The position numbers and the translations under genes are program-made. A stretch of 64,000 nucleotides of DNA from JANMDN01 sp031376285 (GTDB taxonomy: Bacteria > Actinomycetota > Thermoleophilia > Miltoncostaeales > Miltoncostaeaceae): contig JANMDN010000080.1 of assembly GCA_031376285.1 (NCBI GenBank), positions 1-64,000 of the forward strand. The letters run 5' to 3'. The first letter of the stretch is position 1. Each line of letters opens with the position of its first letter. Positions 1 through 8,105 of this stretch are shown piece after piece. Below the pieces are notes generated by a model. It was not told where the DNA came from, did no database searches, and saw only the letters and a program-made list of their open reading frames with translations.

Positions 1-122
1 TTTTTCTCGCGGGCCTTACCCCGGGGGCTGGGGTTGTTTGGTTTGCCCCCGCGCGGTGGGGCTTAAATCTTGTTTGTCCCCCCGGGGGCGGGCGGCCCCC
101 GGCGCCCCCACAACGAATCCGT
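1..122. other. GC-rich intergenic DNA at window edge
   Basis: This stretch lies downstream of the first minus-strand gene and contains runs of C and G and a short T run at the very start. I see no gene, and no clean terminator hairpin, in it. Confidence 0.5.
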
Positions 123-533
123 CTAGCCGACCTTACGCATCAGTCGACGGATCTCCTCGAAGTTCTTGTTCTCGTTACGCAGGCGCGTGTTCTCAGCTTC
201 CGTGCTGCGGACCGCCGTACGGAGGTCATCAAACGCCGCGCTCAGGCGAGCGAGCGCCGCCGAAACGTCGCCGCCACCCGACGTGGCAGTGCCGGGACGA
301 CGCCCACGTGGGCGACCGGGGCCGCGGCGCACGCGCGGAGCGAGCGTTGCTCCGCTTTGGCGAGCGATCCGGTAGTAGTTCGCGGCAACGGTCCCTTCGC
401 GGCGTCCGGTGCGATCCGAGATGCGCTTGAACGCCTCAGAACGAGTGATTTTCTCACTCGCGACCAGAACTTCGACTTCCTCGAAGATCTGGTTACCAAT
501 CTTGCCGCGTGTCGCGGCGCCTTCGTCACTCAC
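123..533 (-). CDS. Putative DNA-binding protein with AT-hook-like motif and C-terminal coiled coil
   Basis: A 136-residue protein starting at a GTG. Residues 10-60 are a helical segment that resembles a small DNA-binding fold (a TGRREGTVAANYYRIAR-like recognition region). Residues 69-80 form a basic, proline/glycine-rich stretch centred on GRPRGRRP, which is typical of AT-hook minor-groove binders. Residues 90-133 read as a charged amphipathic helix likely to be a coiled coil, so the protein probably dimerises. No named family is recognised with certainty. A nucleoid-associated or regulatory role is inferred from the AT-hook only. It stands alone, about 110 bases from the FIST gene on the same strand. 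Confidence 0.7.
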   Translation of the reverse strand: MSDEGAATRGKIGNQIFEEVEVLVASEKITRSEAFKRISDRTGRREGTVAANYYRIARQSGATLAPRVRRGPGRPRGRRPGTATSGGGDVSAALARLSAAFDDLRTAVRSTEAENTRLRNENKNFEEIRRLMRKVG

Positions 534-647
534 ATGTGCTCCAGTCCGACGTGTTGATGGAAAGTGAGCATCCGGCGTTGTTGGCCACCCATCCGCTCGG
601 TGAGCAGTGTAGCGACGCGGCTATGTGAATTTCCCCCATCGCGGCGG

Positions 648-1826
648 TTACCGCGAGGTGCCTTCTTCGAATAGCAGCATGGTTGCGGTAAAGCCATGCA
701 GGAAGTTGCCCTGACCGACCGGGCCGATCTCACCGTTGCAGAACATCCCGGCGACCGGAATGGGGCCAAGTATGCGCTGGGCAAGGGCGGCATCGTGATC
801 TGGACCGCCGAAGAGCTGCTGGCCTCGACCGTTGCAGTTAAAGAGCAGGCCTCCGCTCATCGCCAGGCCGTCCTCATGACACGCCTCGAGCGCTTGGCGA
901 AGGTCGTCGGCAGCGCTCGCGGCGTCGCGAACATGGAAACGCAGTGTCTGGCCGACCCTTGCGCGCTCACCGATCGAAACGTTTCTGGACTCCCGGTCGG
1001 CGCCCAGCACCGCGCGCATCAGGTAGTCACCCCGACCGTACTCGGGGCGGTTCTCGTTGATGACAAGGCCGGCCAAGAGGCCACCGGCAGCGAGCGCACG
1101 CTCCTCCGGGCCCAGGGCGGCGATGACCTCCTGCAGTCGATCGAACGCCGGTCGTCCGGCGAGTGAATGAACAACCTCCCGGGTTGCGTCGGTAATGACC
1201 ATCTCGGGGCCAATTGGCGCGCATCCGTGCGACACGAGTGTCCGAGTCCGAATGCCGTCGATCGTGGCGATGACGGCGCCACCCGTGACCACTCGTTCGT
1301 CGACCAGGAGGCGATGCGCACCCGGCACGCGACCACCCGAGCAAAGCCCGCCGACGGTCACGTAGCCATCATCTCCGAGTTCACGAATAAGGCGTTCCGC
1401 ATCCATCGAAAACGGATCGCTCATCACGATGGCCGGCGTGCGCGCTTGACCGGTCCGCGACGGGGGCTTCGCGCCGACGATCTCGAAGCCATCGCCAGAC
1501 CGAGCGACGCGTAGGTGCCTGGTCGTCACGATCGCGCCAGGGAGGTGCGCGGCGAGGACCGCAACTCCAGGTCCCTGCTCCAGCTCACGCCCGCGCGCGA
1601 TGACCGCCTCGGACATCGATCCGATGACGTGGTCGGCGTTCAACTCGGCGCAGATGAGCCTGGCGAGATCGTCGGAGTCGATCCAGTGACTCGGCGTCGC
1701 GAAGACGGCGGCGAGCGTCACCCGGTTTCCCTGGAGTGGCTCGAGCGCCTGCCGACACGCCTCCCGCACCGCTCGCGGTGTATCGGCATCAACCGAAAGG
1801 CCGTGTCCGACGAGTTGGCGCGTCAT
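648..1826 (-). CDS. FIST domain-containing protein
   Basis: A 392-residue soluble protein with the FIST_N plus FIST_C layout: an N-terminal half (about residues 30-210, with the glycine-rich VTVGGLCSGG segment) and a C-terminal half (about 210-375, ending in GMFCNGEIGPVGQGNFLHGF, the typical FIST_C signature). FIST domains are thought to bind small ligands such as amino acids and usually act as sensory input modules or stand-alone sensors. No output domain is fused here. The ATG start is used because the protein reads as full length from it. The gene lies 12 bases downstream of the DUF2007 gene on the same strand, so both may sit in one transcript with the rhomboid and argF genes. Confidence 0.85.
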   Translation of the reverse strand: MTRQLVGHGLSVDADTPRAVREACRQALEPLQGNRVTLAAVFATPSHWIDSDDLARLICAELNADHVIGSMSEAVIARGRELEQGPGVAVLAAHLPGAIVTTRHLRVARSGDGFEIVGAKPPSRTGQARTPAIVMSDPFSMDAERLIRELGDDGYVTVGGLCSGGRVPGAHRLLVDERVVTGGAVIATIDGIRTRTLVSHGCAPIGPEMVITDATREVVHSLAGRPAFDRLQEVIAALGPEERALAAGGLLAGLVINENRPEYGRGDYLMRAVLGADRESRNVSIGERARVGQTLRFHVRDAASAADDLRQALEACHEDGLAMSGGLLFNCNGRGQQLFGGPDHDAALAQRILGPIPVAGMFCNGEIGPVGQGNFLHGFTATMLLFEEGTSR

Positions 1827-1838
1827 CGGCGTGAGGGT

Positions 1839-2120
1839 TTAGCCGCCCTCATCGTCTCCCTCAGTCTCCTGCGCGGGGATCGGGTCGACCAGCGCGTGGG
1901 CCTCGAGCGCGCGACTCGCTGGAACCATCACGACGTGCGGGCCCGCTGACATCATTTCCGGGACATCGCCTGATCCATGCCGCCGCGCGTACGCGGGGAT
2001 GTCTGACTGACGGAGAATATTGACCAGCATGTCGGCTTCCGGCTGGTTGCGTGTCCACGCGACCGGAAGCCATTGCGTGGCGGGCTTGCGTGGTTCACGT
2101 TTGGGCCAGTGAAGCTTCAC
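1839..2120 (-). CDS. DUF2007-like small protein
   Basis: A 93-residue protein starting at GTG. The segment from about residue 20 to 75 (Q-PEADMLVNILRQSDIPAYARR, then VVMVPASRALEAHALV) matches the layout of DUF2007, a small ferredoxin-like fold described as putative signal-transducing. The start overlaps the stop of the upstream rhomboid gene by four bases, so translation is probably coupled. Function is unknown. Confidence 0.7.
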   Translation of the reverse strand: MKLHWPKREPRKPATQWLPVAWTRNQPEADMLVNILRQSDIPAYARRHGSGDVPEMMSAGPHVVMVPASRALEAHALVDPIPAQETEGDDEGG

Positions 2121-2869
2121 CGTCGTAGGTTCCGGTGTGACGCGAGTTCACCCGAGCGCTGGACCTCGTTAGGGCGCCCGAAAAGGAACACCTTGATGAA
2201 CAGCGCACCGGCCACAAAGCCTCCGACGTGAGCCCAGTACGCGACGCTGTCACCGTCGGCACTCTGGCCAGCGAGATAGAGAAACTGCAGAGCGATGAAG
2301 CCTCCAATGACGGCCCAGGCCGGAATGCGAAGCGGGATCCAGCCCAGAAGGGTCAGGACTTTGGCCTTCGGAAAGAGAATCAGGTAGGCCCCGAGTACGG
2401 CGGAGATCGCACCAGATGCGCCGATCAGCGGGGAAAGACTGTTCGTATCCGTGAATCCCTGAGCGAGCGCAGCGCCAACACCCCCGACAAGGTAGAAGGG
2501 TAGGAAACGGATCCGGCCGAGTCGGTCCTCGACATTGTTACCGAAGATCCAAAGAAACAGCATGTTTCCGAGGAGATGAGCCCATCCGCCGTGAAGGAAC
2601 TGACTCGTCAGAAGTGACGTAAACGCGGGTTCCTGGTTGTTTAGGAACTCACACGTCACGTCGCCCGTAGGGCGTATCGAACCAGCATTGTGGAAGATGA
2701 CGCCAGGGATCGCCCCCCATTTGCAGACGATCGCGTCCTGACTGTCACTCTCGTTGCCATCGTTTGGGCGGCTCAGCTGATAGAGAAAGGCGGCGACGTT
2801 CAGCGCGATGAGTCCCACCGTCAGCACGGGGAACCGCCGCGTCGGATTCTCATCACGCAGCGGCAGCAT
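2117..2869 (-). CDS. Rhomboid family intramembrane serine protease
   Basis: A 250-residue membrane protein. Six or so hydrophobic segments are visible. The rhomboid signatures are present: the HGGWAHLLGN motif (residues 93-102), the catalytic serine in GASG (Ser152) and the catalytic histidine in AHVGGF (His214). Rhomboids cleave substrate transmembrane helices within the membrane. A soluble loop of about 50 residues (35-85) between the first two membrane segments is typical of bacterial members. Its stop overlaps the DUF2007 start, and argF ends two bases upstream of its ATG, so this is one unit. The substrate is unknown. Confidence 0.92.
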   Translation of the reverse strand: MLPLRDENPTRRFPVLTVGLIALNVAAFLYQLSRPNDGNESDSQDAIVCKWGAIPGVIFHNAGSIRPTGDVTCEFLNNQEPAFTSLLTSQFLHGGWAHLLGNMLFLWIFGNNVEDRLGRIRFLPFYLVGGVGAALAQGFTDTNSLSPLIGASGAISAVLGAYLILFPKAKVLTLLGWIPLRIPAWAVIGGFIALQFLYLAGQSADGDSVAYWAHVGGFVAGALFIKVFLFGRPNEVQRSGELASHRNLRR

Positions 2870-2871
2870 CG

Positions 2872-3837
2872 CTAGTCAGCAGCCAGCGGCGGGAGGAGAT
2901 GCACCAGTAGAGCCGCCTGGGCGTGCATGCGGTTCTCGGCCTCGTCCCAGAGGGCCGACTGGGCCCCATGCGCCACCTCGTGGGTGATCTCCATGCCGTA
3001 GTGGGCGGGTAAGGGGTGCAGCACGACCGCATCGTCGGCCGCATGGCGCAGCAGCTGGGCGTTCGCCTGATAGGAACCGAGCGCGGCGACGCGAGCCTCG
3101 TGCTCGGCCTCGTCTCCCATCGACACCCAGACATCGGTGTAGATGGCGCGCGCCCCGCGTGCCGCCTCGATCGGATCGCGCACGGCGCTCACACTGCCTC
3201 CCTTCGCTCGCGCCGTTTCGTCAGCCCAGGCGACGAGTTCGGGGTCCGGGGCGTATGCCTCCGGGGTCGCACACACGAGCGCCATCCCTGTATGGGCGGC
3301 AAGCACCGCCAGCGAATTGAAGCAGTTGTTACCGTCGCCGAGGTAGGTCACCGGAAGACCCCGAAGCGACCCGAATCGTTCAACGAGGGTCATGGTGTCG
3401 GCGAGGGCCTGGCAGGGATGGTGGAGTGGGGTGAGGCCGTTTACGACCGGGACGGTCGCGTGTCGCGCGAGTTCGTCGACCCGCTCGTGTGAGGCCGACC
3501 GAATCACGATCGCGTCCAGGAAGCGTGAAAGCACCTTGGCGGTGTCCTCGATCGTCTCGCCCCGACCAATCTGCATGTCGGCCGGCGACATCGTCATCGC
3601 GGTGCCGCCGAGCCGGGCCACGGCGACCTCGAAACTCACGCGGGTGCGGGTCGACGGCTTCTCGAAGATCATCCCGATCACCCGACCCGCAAGCCACTGG
3701 GGCCACGGCCGCGGGCTGGTCTTTAACGCGGCGGCGAGGTCAAGCACCGCGGCGATCGATTCCGCGCTGTGGTGGCGCAAGGTCAGGACCGAACGGTCAG
3801 CAAGCGATGGGTGAATGGGAGGACGGGCGAGGGTCAT
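2872..3837 (-). CDS. argF: Ornithine carbamoyltransferase (arginine biosynthesis)
   Basis: A 321-residue enzyme that makes citrulline from ornithine and carbamoyl phosphate. The carbamoyl-phosphate motif STRTR is at residues 62-66, HPCQ at 140-143, and the ornithine-loop motif SMG (in DVWVSMGDE) at 239-241. SMG identifies an ornithine rather than aspartate carbamoyltransferase. The motif that is normally HCLP reads HPLP (residues 274-277), so the usual ornithine-contacting cysteine is proline. No other arginine genes flank it. Its ATG overlaps the stop of the upstream hydroxyacyl-CoA dehydrogenase by four bases. Length is normal for the family. Confidence 0.9.
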   Translation of the reverse strand: MTLARPPIHPSLADRSVLTLRHHSAESIAAVLDLAAALKTSPRPWPQWLAGRVIGMIFEKPSTRTRVSFEVAVARLGGTAMTMSPADMQIGRGETIEDTAKVLSRFLDAIVIRSASHERVDELARHATVPVVNGLTPLHHPCQALADTMTLVERFGSLRGLPVTYLGDGNNCFNSLAVLAAHTGMALVCATPEAYAPDPELVAWADETARAKGGSVSAVRDPIEAARGARAIYTDVWVSMGDEAEHEARVAALGSYQANAQLLRHAADDAVVLHPLPAHYGMEITHEVAHGAQSALWDEAENRMHAQAALLVHLLPPLAAD

Positions 3838-4997
3838 GACAGGTCGCTTTCGAAGGCACCGGACGCAAGACGGCCGAGGAGGGCTTCACGGGGAGCAAAC
3901 CGGTCTCCGCTTCGCCGCGCAAGAACCTCGAGACGTTCTCGTAGGGGGTCGGGTCCCACCTCGTTGGCCCACGCGAGCGGACCCTCGCTCCATCCCGTGC
4001 CGAGCACCATCGAGACGTTGACATCGTCAGCAGCCGAGATCCCCTCTTCGAGGCAGCGGCAGGCCTCGTCGAAGGCCCCAAGGTAGTAATGCTCAGCCAC
4101 GTCACGCGCCACGTCGTCGGGGGTGACCTCGGGTGGCGTTCCGACGAAAAAGCCTTCCCCGGATTTCGCCCCGAGGGTGCCCGCTTCGACCATTCGGGCC
4201 GCCAGACCGCTGTCGTCGAAGCGGTCACCGTAGGCGGCCCTGAGGTCGACGAGCACATGATGAAGTGTGTCGATACCGACGAGATCGCCGACGGCAAACG
4301 GGCCCATCGGCGCAGGGCCCGCGCCGACCACCGCGCCGTCGACCGCTGCCCGGTCGGCGCCGCCGCGCTCCGCCGCGCGATACGCCTCGGCGAGCCCGCG
4401 GCAGAGTATCCGGTTAACCAAAAATCCGGGACATTCCTTGACCACGACGGGGTGCTTGCCAAACGCCTTGGCCGCCTCGATGGCGGTCTGAAGCGTCTCG
4501 TCGGAGGTGTCCTCACCCCGGACTACCTCGACGAGCGCCATGACACTCGCGGGGTTGAAGAAGTGCATGCCGACGACGCGGTCGGGCCGCCCCGTCGCCC
4601 TCCCGATCTTGGTGATGGAGAGCCCCGAGGTGTTCGACGCAAAGATGGCACTGGGGCGCAGGATCTTGTCCACGGCGGCGGCAAGCGTCGTCTTGACCTC
4701 CATCACCTCCGTGACGGCTTCGATGACGAGGTCGCACTTGGCAAGGTCATCGTCGCAGAGCGCCGGATGCACGCGAGCCTGGATCTGTCCGGCCTCCTCA
4801 GCGCTCATCCGCCCCCTTGCGACGCGGCGCGCGCAGATCGCTGCCACGTGCGCACGCCCGTGCTCGACGCGTTCGACGTCAACGTCGCGGAGCCGCACCA
4901 CGGCTCCCGCAGCGGCTGCAACCTGCGCGATCTCACTGCCCATCACACCGGCCCCGATGACGCCAACCTCGCGTGTCTTCACCCAAACCCCCTGCAT
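3834..4997 (-). CDS. 3-hydroxyacyl-CoA dehydrogenase with two C-terminal domains
   Basis: A 387-residue NAD-dependent dehydrogenase of beta-oxidation or 3-hydroxybutyryl-CoA metabolism. The nucleotide-binding GAGVMG is at residues 15-20. The catalytic region has SNTSGLSIT and then HFFNP. A 3HCDH C-terminal domain follows (GFLVNRIL, GPFAVGDLVGIDT), then a second copy-like domain from about 300 to the end, which explains a length about 100 residues over single-domain 3-hydroxybutyryl-CoA dehydrogenases. The GTG at 4982 is an alternative start five codons in. It is transcribed divergently from the GGDEF gene and translationally coupled to argF, an odd pairing that suggests shared transcription rather than a shared pathway. 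Confidence 0.9.
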   Translation of the reverse strand: MQGVWVKTREVGVIGAGVMGSEIAQVAAAAGAVVRLRDVDVERVEHGRAHVAAICARRVARGRMSAEEAGQIQARVHPALCDDDLAKCDLVIEAVTEVMEVKTTLAAAVDKILRPSAIFASNTSGLSITKIGRATGRPDRVVGMHFFNPASVMALVEVVRGEDTSDETLQTAIEAAKAFGKHPVVVKECPGFLVNRILCRGLAEAYRAAERGGADRAAVDGAVVGAGPAPMGPFAVGDLVGIDTLHHVLVDLRAAYGDRFDDSGLAARMVEAGTLGAKSGEGFFVGTPPEVTPDDVARDVAEHYYLGAFDEACRCLEEGISAADDVNVSMVLGTGWSEGPLAWANEVGPDPLRERLEVLARRSGDRFAPREALLGRLASGAFESDLS

Positions 4998-5102
4998 CAG
5001 ACGTGCTGGGCACGGAGCATAGACGCCCGCGCGTTTGCGGCCGCTCGGTGCGGTAACGGCCGTGGGTGCTTGTCATCCGGGAGCGCTGGTACCGTCGCCC
5101 AC

Positions 5103-5987
5103 ATGTCGCCGAGCCCATCTTCTCGGACCCCGCTGCCCGCGCTTGATCGGCTGGGCCATCGCCGCGGGGCTGCCGTACTCACCGCGATGGTCATCGTCAT
5201 CGCCATCGTCTGCCTCGCGGGAGCCTGGCCGCTGTGGCCGCTCCTTGCCCTCCCGGCGCTCGTGGCCGTCCCGGTCGGGGGCCGCGAGGCGCTGATCGGT
5301 GTCAGCGCGGCGATCGCCATCGTGCTCACGCTGCTCGCGGGCCAACCAGGCCCCGATGGTCGCGAGCTCGCCACCGGCTTTGTCGTGCTTGTCGGGCTCG
5401 GCGTCGCGGGCGCGCTGATGTCGAAGGAGCGCACGCGCGAGGTCGAGCGCCCCGCGAGTCGCGGAATCACCGATCGCCTGACCGGCCTTGGGAGCTACGC
5501 GTATCTTCGTGAGATGCTCGACCTTGAGTGTCGTCGCGCCGACCGCCACGGGCGGCCGCTGGCCCTCGCCGTCCTCGACATCGACGGCATGCGCTCGGTA
5601 AACGAACGGGAAGGGCACGACACCGGTAATCGGCTCCTTGCCGCGATTGGCGATGAACTCTTCCGGGTGTCGAGGGGCACGGACATCCTCGGCCGCACCG
5701 GAAGCGACGAGCTGGCCCTGATCGTTCCCGGTCCTATGTCTGAGGCTGCCGAGGCCGCCGAGCGGCTGCGCGCCGCGATCAACGAGGTCGTCCTTGTCGG
5801 CGCCACCGGCAGAGAGGTTCGGGTTACCGCGTCAGCGGGTGTCGCCGCCCACTGGAAAGATGCCACGGCGAGCGACCTGATCGATCGCGCCCAAGAGGCG
5901 CTGCGCGCTGCGAAGCGGGCCGGGCGGGATCAGGTTCACTCGGCGCAGGAGCAGCCGTCCGGCGACGGAGCCGTGCAGGCCGCCTAG
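5103..5987 (+). CDS. Membrane protein with GGDEF-type domain (degenerate GSDEL)
   Basis: A 294-residue protein. Residues 20-105 contain several hydrophobic membrane segments, and residues 120-285 are a GGDEF (diguanylate cyclase) fold. The nucleotide-binding segment D-I-D-x-x-x-x-x-N-x-x-x-GH is intact, but the active loop reads GSDEL (200-204) instead of GG(D/E)EF, so cyclase activity is uncertain. No RxxD inhibitory site is obvious. I chose the ATG at 5103 because the open frame upstream of it is antisense to the dehydrogenase gene and has no domain similarity. It may be a membrane sensor that binds GTP or c-di-GMP, or a weak cyclase. Confidence 0.82.
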   Translation: MSPSPSSRTPLPALDRLGHRRGAAVLTAMVIVIAIVCLAGAWPLWPLLALPALVAVPVGGREALIGVSAAIAIVLTLLAGQPGPDGRELATGFVVLVGLGVAGALMSKERTREVERPASRGITDRLTGLGSYAYLREMLDLECRRADRHGRPLALAVLDIDGMRSVNEREGHDTGNRLLAAIGDELFRVSRGTDILGRTGSDELALIVPGPMSEAAEAAERLRAAINEVVLVGATGREVRVTASAGVAAHWKDATASDLIDRAQEALRAAKRAGRDQVHSAQEQPSGDGAVQAA

Positions 5988-6058
5988 ACAGGGAATGAGG
6001 TCGTCGTTCCGCCTGCAGAGAGGGGCCGCGCGTCGCTCTTACGGGAGCACCTGGCCCC

Positions 6059-6116
6059 GTGTCAGGCACCAGGTCAGCATCAGACGACAGCGCGCCGCGA
6101 CGGTGGTGCCTGACAC
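6059..6116. repeat. REP-like 13-bp inverted repeat
   Basis: GTGTCAGGCACCA at 6059-6071 is the exact reverse complement of TGGTGCCTGACAC at 6104-6116, with a 32-base loop. The arms resemble the extragenic palindromes often seen next to IS200-like (REP-associated tyrosine) transposases. It lies between a plus-strand and a minus-strand gene that converge, so it could also act as a bidirectional transcription stop. Confidence 0.6.
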
Positions 6117-6120
6117 AACG

Positions 6121-6579
6121 TCAGATCGAACCGCCGTCGACTGGATCGGCCGTCGGCTGGGTTGGTGGGAGCACCGGCCACCGCGGCCAGAAGACGAGCA
6201 GCAGGGCGACAAGCGATACGCCCAAGTGGAAGTGGACGAGGGCTGGGTTTCTCCCGAAGACGTCCGCCATCGTGCCCTCGACGAAGTAGCCGACCACGGC
6301 CCACGGGAGTCCCATAGCTCCGACAAGGAGCAGGTAGCGTCGGGCGAGGTCCGCCCGCCCGGTCATCTCGATTCCGACGAGGCCGGTCACCAGGTGGATC
6401 ACGTTGGTGTTGGGGTTGATCGTGAACATCAGGAACGGGATCCCGGTGACGTTCGAAAAGTAGTCGAAGCCGGTCATCAGGAGACCGACGAGGCCGAACG
6501 CGGCGAGGACATGCGCGACGAGCCGCGCAAAGCCCAGCACGAGCGTTCCTTGGATCTGTGCAAGCGGACTCCAGCGCAT
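6121..6579 (-). CDS. DUF4383 membrane protein
   Basis: A 152-residue protein with four hydrophobic segments. The motif NPNTNVIHLVTG (about residues 55-66) and the following helix are characteristic of the DUF4383 family of actinobacterial membrane proteins with unknown function. The C-terminus is proline-rich and cytosolic or external. The PAP2 gene lies 12 bases upstream on the same strand, so they are likely co-transcribed. Confidence 0.82.
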   Translation of the reverse strand: MRWSPLAQIQGTLVLGFARLVAHVLAAFGLVGLLMTGFDYFSNVTGIPFLMFTINPNTNVIHLVTGLVGIEMTGRADLARRYLLLVGAMGLPWAVVGYFVEGTMADVFGRNPALVHFHLGVSLVALLLVFWPRWPVLPPTQPTADPVDGGSI

Positions 6580-6591
6580 GTTTCGAGGCTA

Positions 6592-7089
6592 TCAGCGCCT
6601 CTCCGCGCCGAGCATCCTGGTGGCGGCCCCGCAGACGACGCTTGCAAACAGCCCGAGCGCGACCCCTGCGCCGATATCGGCCGGGTCGTGGTCGCCAGCG
6701 ACGATGCGGCCGAGAAGACCCGTCGCCGCCGCTATGCCGATGACGGGCACGCCGATGCCATGCGCACCGGTCGAGCCCGCAATCGCCGCTGCCGCGGCGG
6801 CGTGACGGCTCGGAAAGCCCCCGTCGTTGCGTGGTCCAGGGCGAGGTCGTCCGATCGCGTCGCGAAGCACCCTTGCGGCCCCCGCGGCCAGCAGGGATGC
6901 CGCGACTGCTTCGATGGCCGCCGGTCGTGTGCGGCGACGAGCGGCAAGGGCGACGAGCAGCCCGCGAAACGTTGGAGCAAGGGCGAGCCCCGCAACGCGA
7001 AGCGGCGCCGCAACGCCCCCACGGGTCGCGATGTCGCGCACCCGCTGCCCAAGGGCTCGGTCCATTCGTACCAGGGATCGGAGACTCAT
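6592..7089 (-). CDS. PAP2-superfamily phosphatase-like membrane protein
   Basis: A 165-residue membrane protein carrying the three PAP2 (phosphatidic acid phosphatase type 2) motifs in slightly altered form: RDAIGRPRP (lysine of KxxxxxxRP replaced by arginine), PSRH (instead of PSGH), and GRIVAGDHDPAD, which keeps the catalytic histidine and aspartate spacing. It likely removes phosphate from a lipid phosphate such as phosphatidic acid or an undecaprenyl carrier. The ATG at 7089 is preferred because the 39 codons upstream of it look non-coding. Confidence 0.78.
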   Translation of the reverse strand: MSLRSLVRMDRALGQRVRDIATRGGVAAPLRVAGLALAPTFRGLLVALAARRRTRPAAIEAVAASLLAAGAARVLRDAIGRPRPGPRNDGGFPSRHAAAAAAIAGSTGAHGIGVPVIGIAAATGLLGRIVAGDHDPADIGAGVALGLFASVVCGAATRMLGAERR

Positions 7090-7448
7090 CGCTACGGGTG
7101 AGCGTACCGACCACCGCGTGCGAACTGACGCCTCATTGGGCGAGGCGCACCTGCGGCTCCCCACTGGTTCCATCGTTGAATCCGGGCTGGAGAGGACGGC
7201 AATCAACCGGGCAGAGCGCAGCGGTGCTCCCCACGTGTCCCTGCACGAGTCCCACTTGAGCAGTGTTCGTCAAACGGGCCGGTTGCGACTCGGGAGGGCG
7301 GCGTTCGCACGTCGAACGCGGTGCTCGCGCAGCACTCGACGAGCGCGCCGCCGCGGACGCGACAACCTTCAGGGAAGCGCCTCTGTCGTGGGTCGATGGG
7401 TGGGAGGGAGTCCCTCAGAGGTTCAGAAACGGGCAGCGTCGATGTGCT
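7090..7448. other. Intergenic region without a supported gene
   Basis: About 360 bases separate the PAP2 start from the end of the response-regulator gene. Open frames here are short and have no recognisable domains. It must hold the promoter of the PAP2-DUF4383 pair and the terminator of the two-component operon, but I cannot identify either. Confidence 0.4.
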
Positions 7449-8105
7449 TCAGGTCGGGATGCGCTTGGTCTCGTACGCCCACATTGCGATCTCGACCCGA
7501 TTGCGGGCCCCGAGCTTCAACATGAGGTTGGCGATGTGCGTCTTGACGGTGCTGATGCTGACGTGGAGCTCGGCGGCGATCTCGGCGTTGGTCCGCCCGC
7601 GAGCCACGGTCACGAGCACCTCCTCCTCGCGTTTTGTCAGTGCATCGACGGGCTGCATCGGGGGTGTGGCGCGATGGGCGTCGGTAAGGGCGCTCAGTAG
7701 CCGAGCGGTGATGTTCGGCGCGATGAGCGCGTCGCCGTTCGCGGCCGCGTGGACGGCTTGGCTGAGCAGCTCGGGGCCGGCATCCTTGAGGAGGAAGCCG
7801 CGGGCGCCGGCCTTGAGCGCGGCATAGACGTATTCGTCGAGATCGAACGTGGTGATCACCACCACCGCCAGCGGGTCGTCGATGTCGGGTCCGGCGAGCC
7901 GACGGGTGGCCTCGATGCCGTCGAGGCCAGGCATGCGGATGTCGAACAGGCAAACGTCCGGCCGGAGTCGGCGGGCGAGCTCGACGGCCCGCATGCCGTC
8001 CGCTGCGGTCCCGACGACCTCGATGCCCGGCTGGGCGTCGAGGATCATCGTGAGCCCGGTGCGCACGATCTCCTGGTCGTCGGCGATGATCACCCTGATG
8101 CTCAT
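7449..8105 (-). CDS. LuxR/NarL-type response regulator
   Basis: A 218-residue two-component response regulator. The receiver domain spans residues 1-120 with the acidic pair at D9-D10, phosphoacceptor Asp55 (in CLFDIRMPGLDG), and the conserved T and K (VVITTF, GFLLKDA). A LuxR-type helix-turn-helix follows at about 150-212 (LTKREEEVLVTVARGRTNAEIAAELHVS). The ATG at 8105 overlaps the kinase stop by four bases, so the pair is translationally coupled. The divergent MMPL transporter is the likely target. Confidence 0.93.
   Translation of the reverse strand: MSIRVIIADDQEIVRTGLTMILDAQPGIEVVGTAADGMRAVELARRLRPDVCLFDIRMPGLDGIEATRRLAGPDIDDPLAVVVITTFDLDEYVYAALKAGARGFLLKDAGPELLSQAVHAAANGDALIAPNITARLLSALTDAHRATPPMQPVDALTKREEEVLVTVARGRTNAEIAAELHVSISTVKTHIANLMLKLGARNRVEIAMWAYETKRIPT

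Noticed and set aside
4089..5102. Long upstream extension of the GGDEF frame (total 632 codons)
   Set aside because: It is antisense to the 3-hydroxyacyl-CoA dehydrogenase gene and shows no domain. The ATG at 5103 gives a complete membrane-GGDEF protein.
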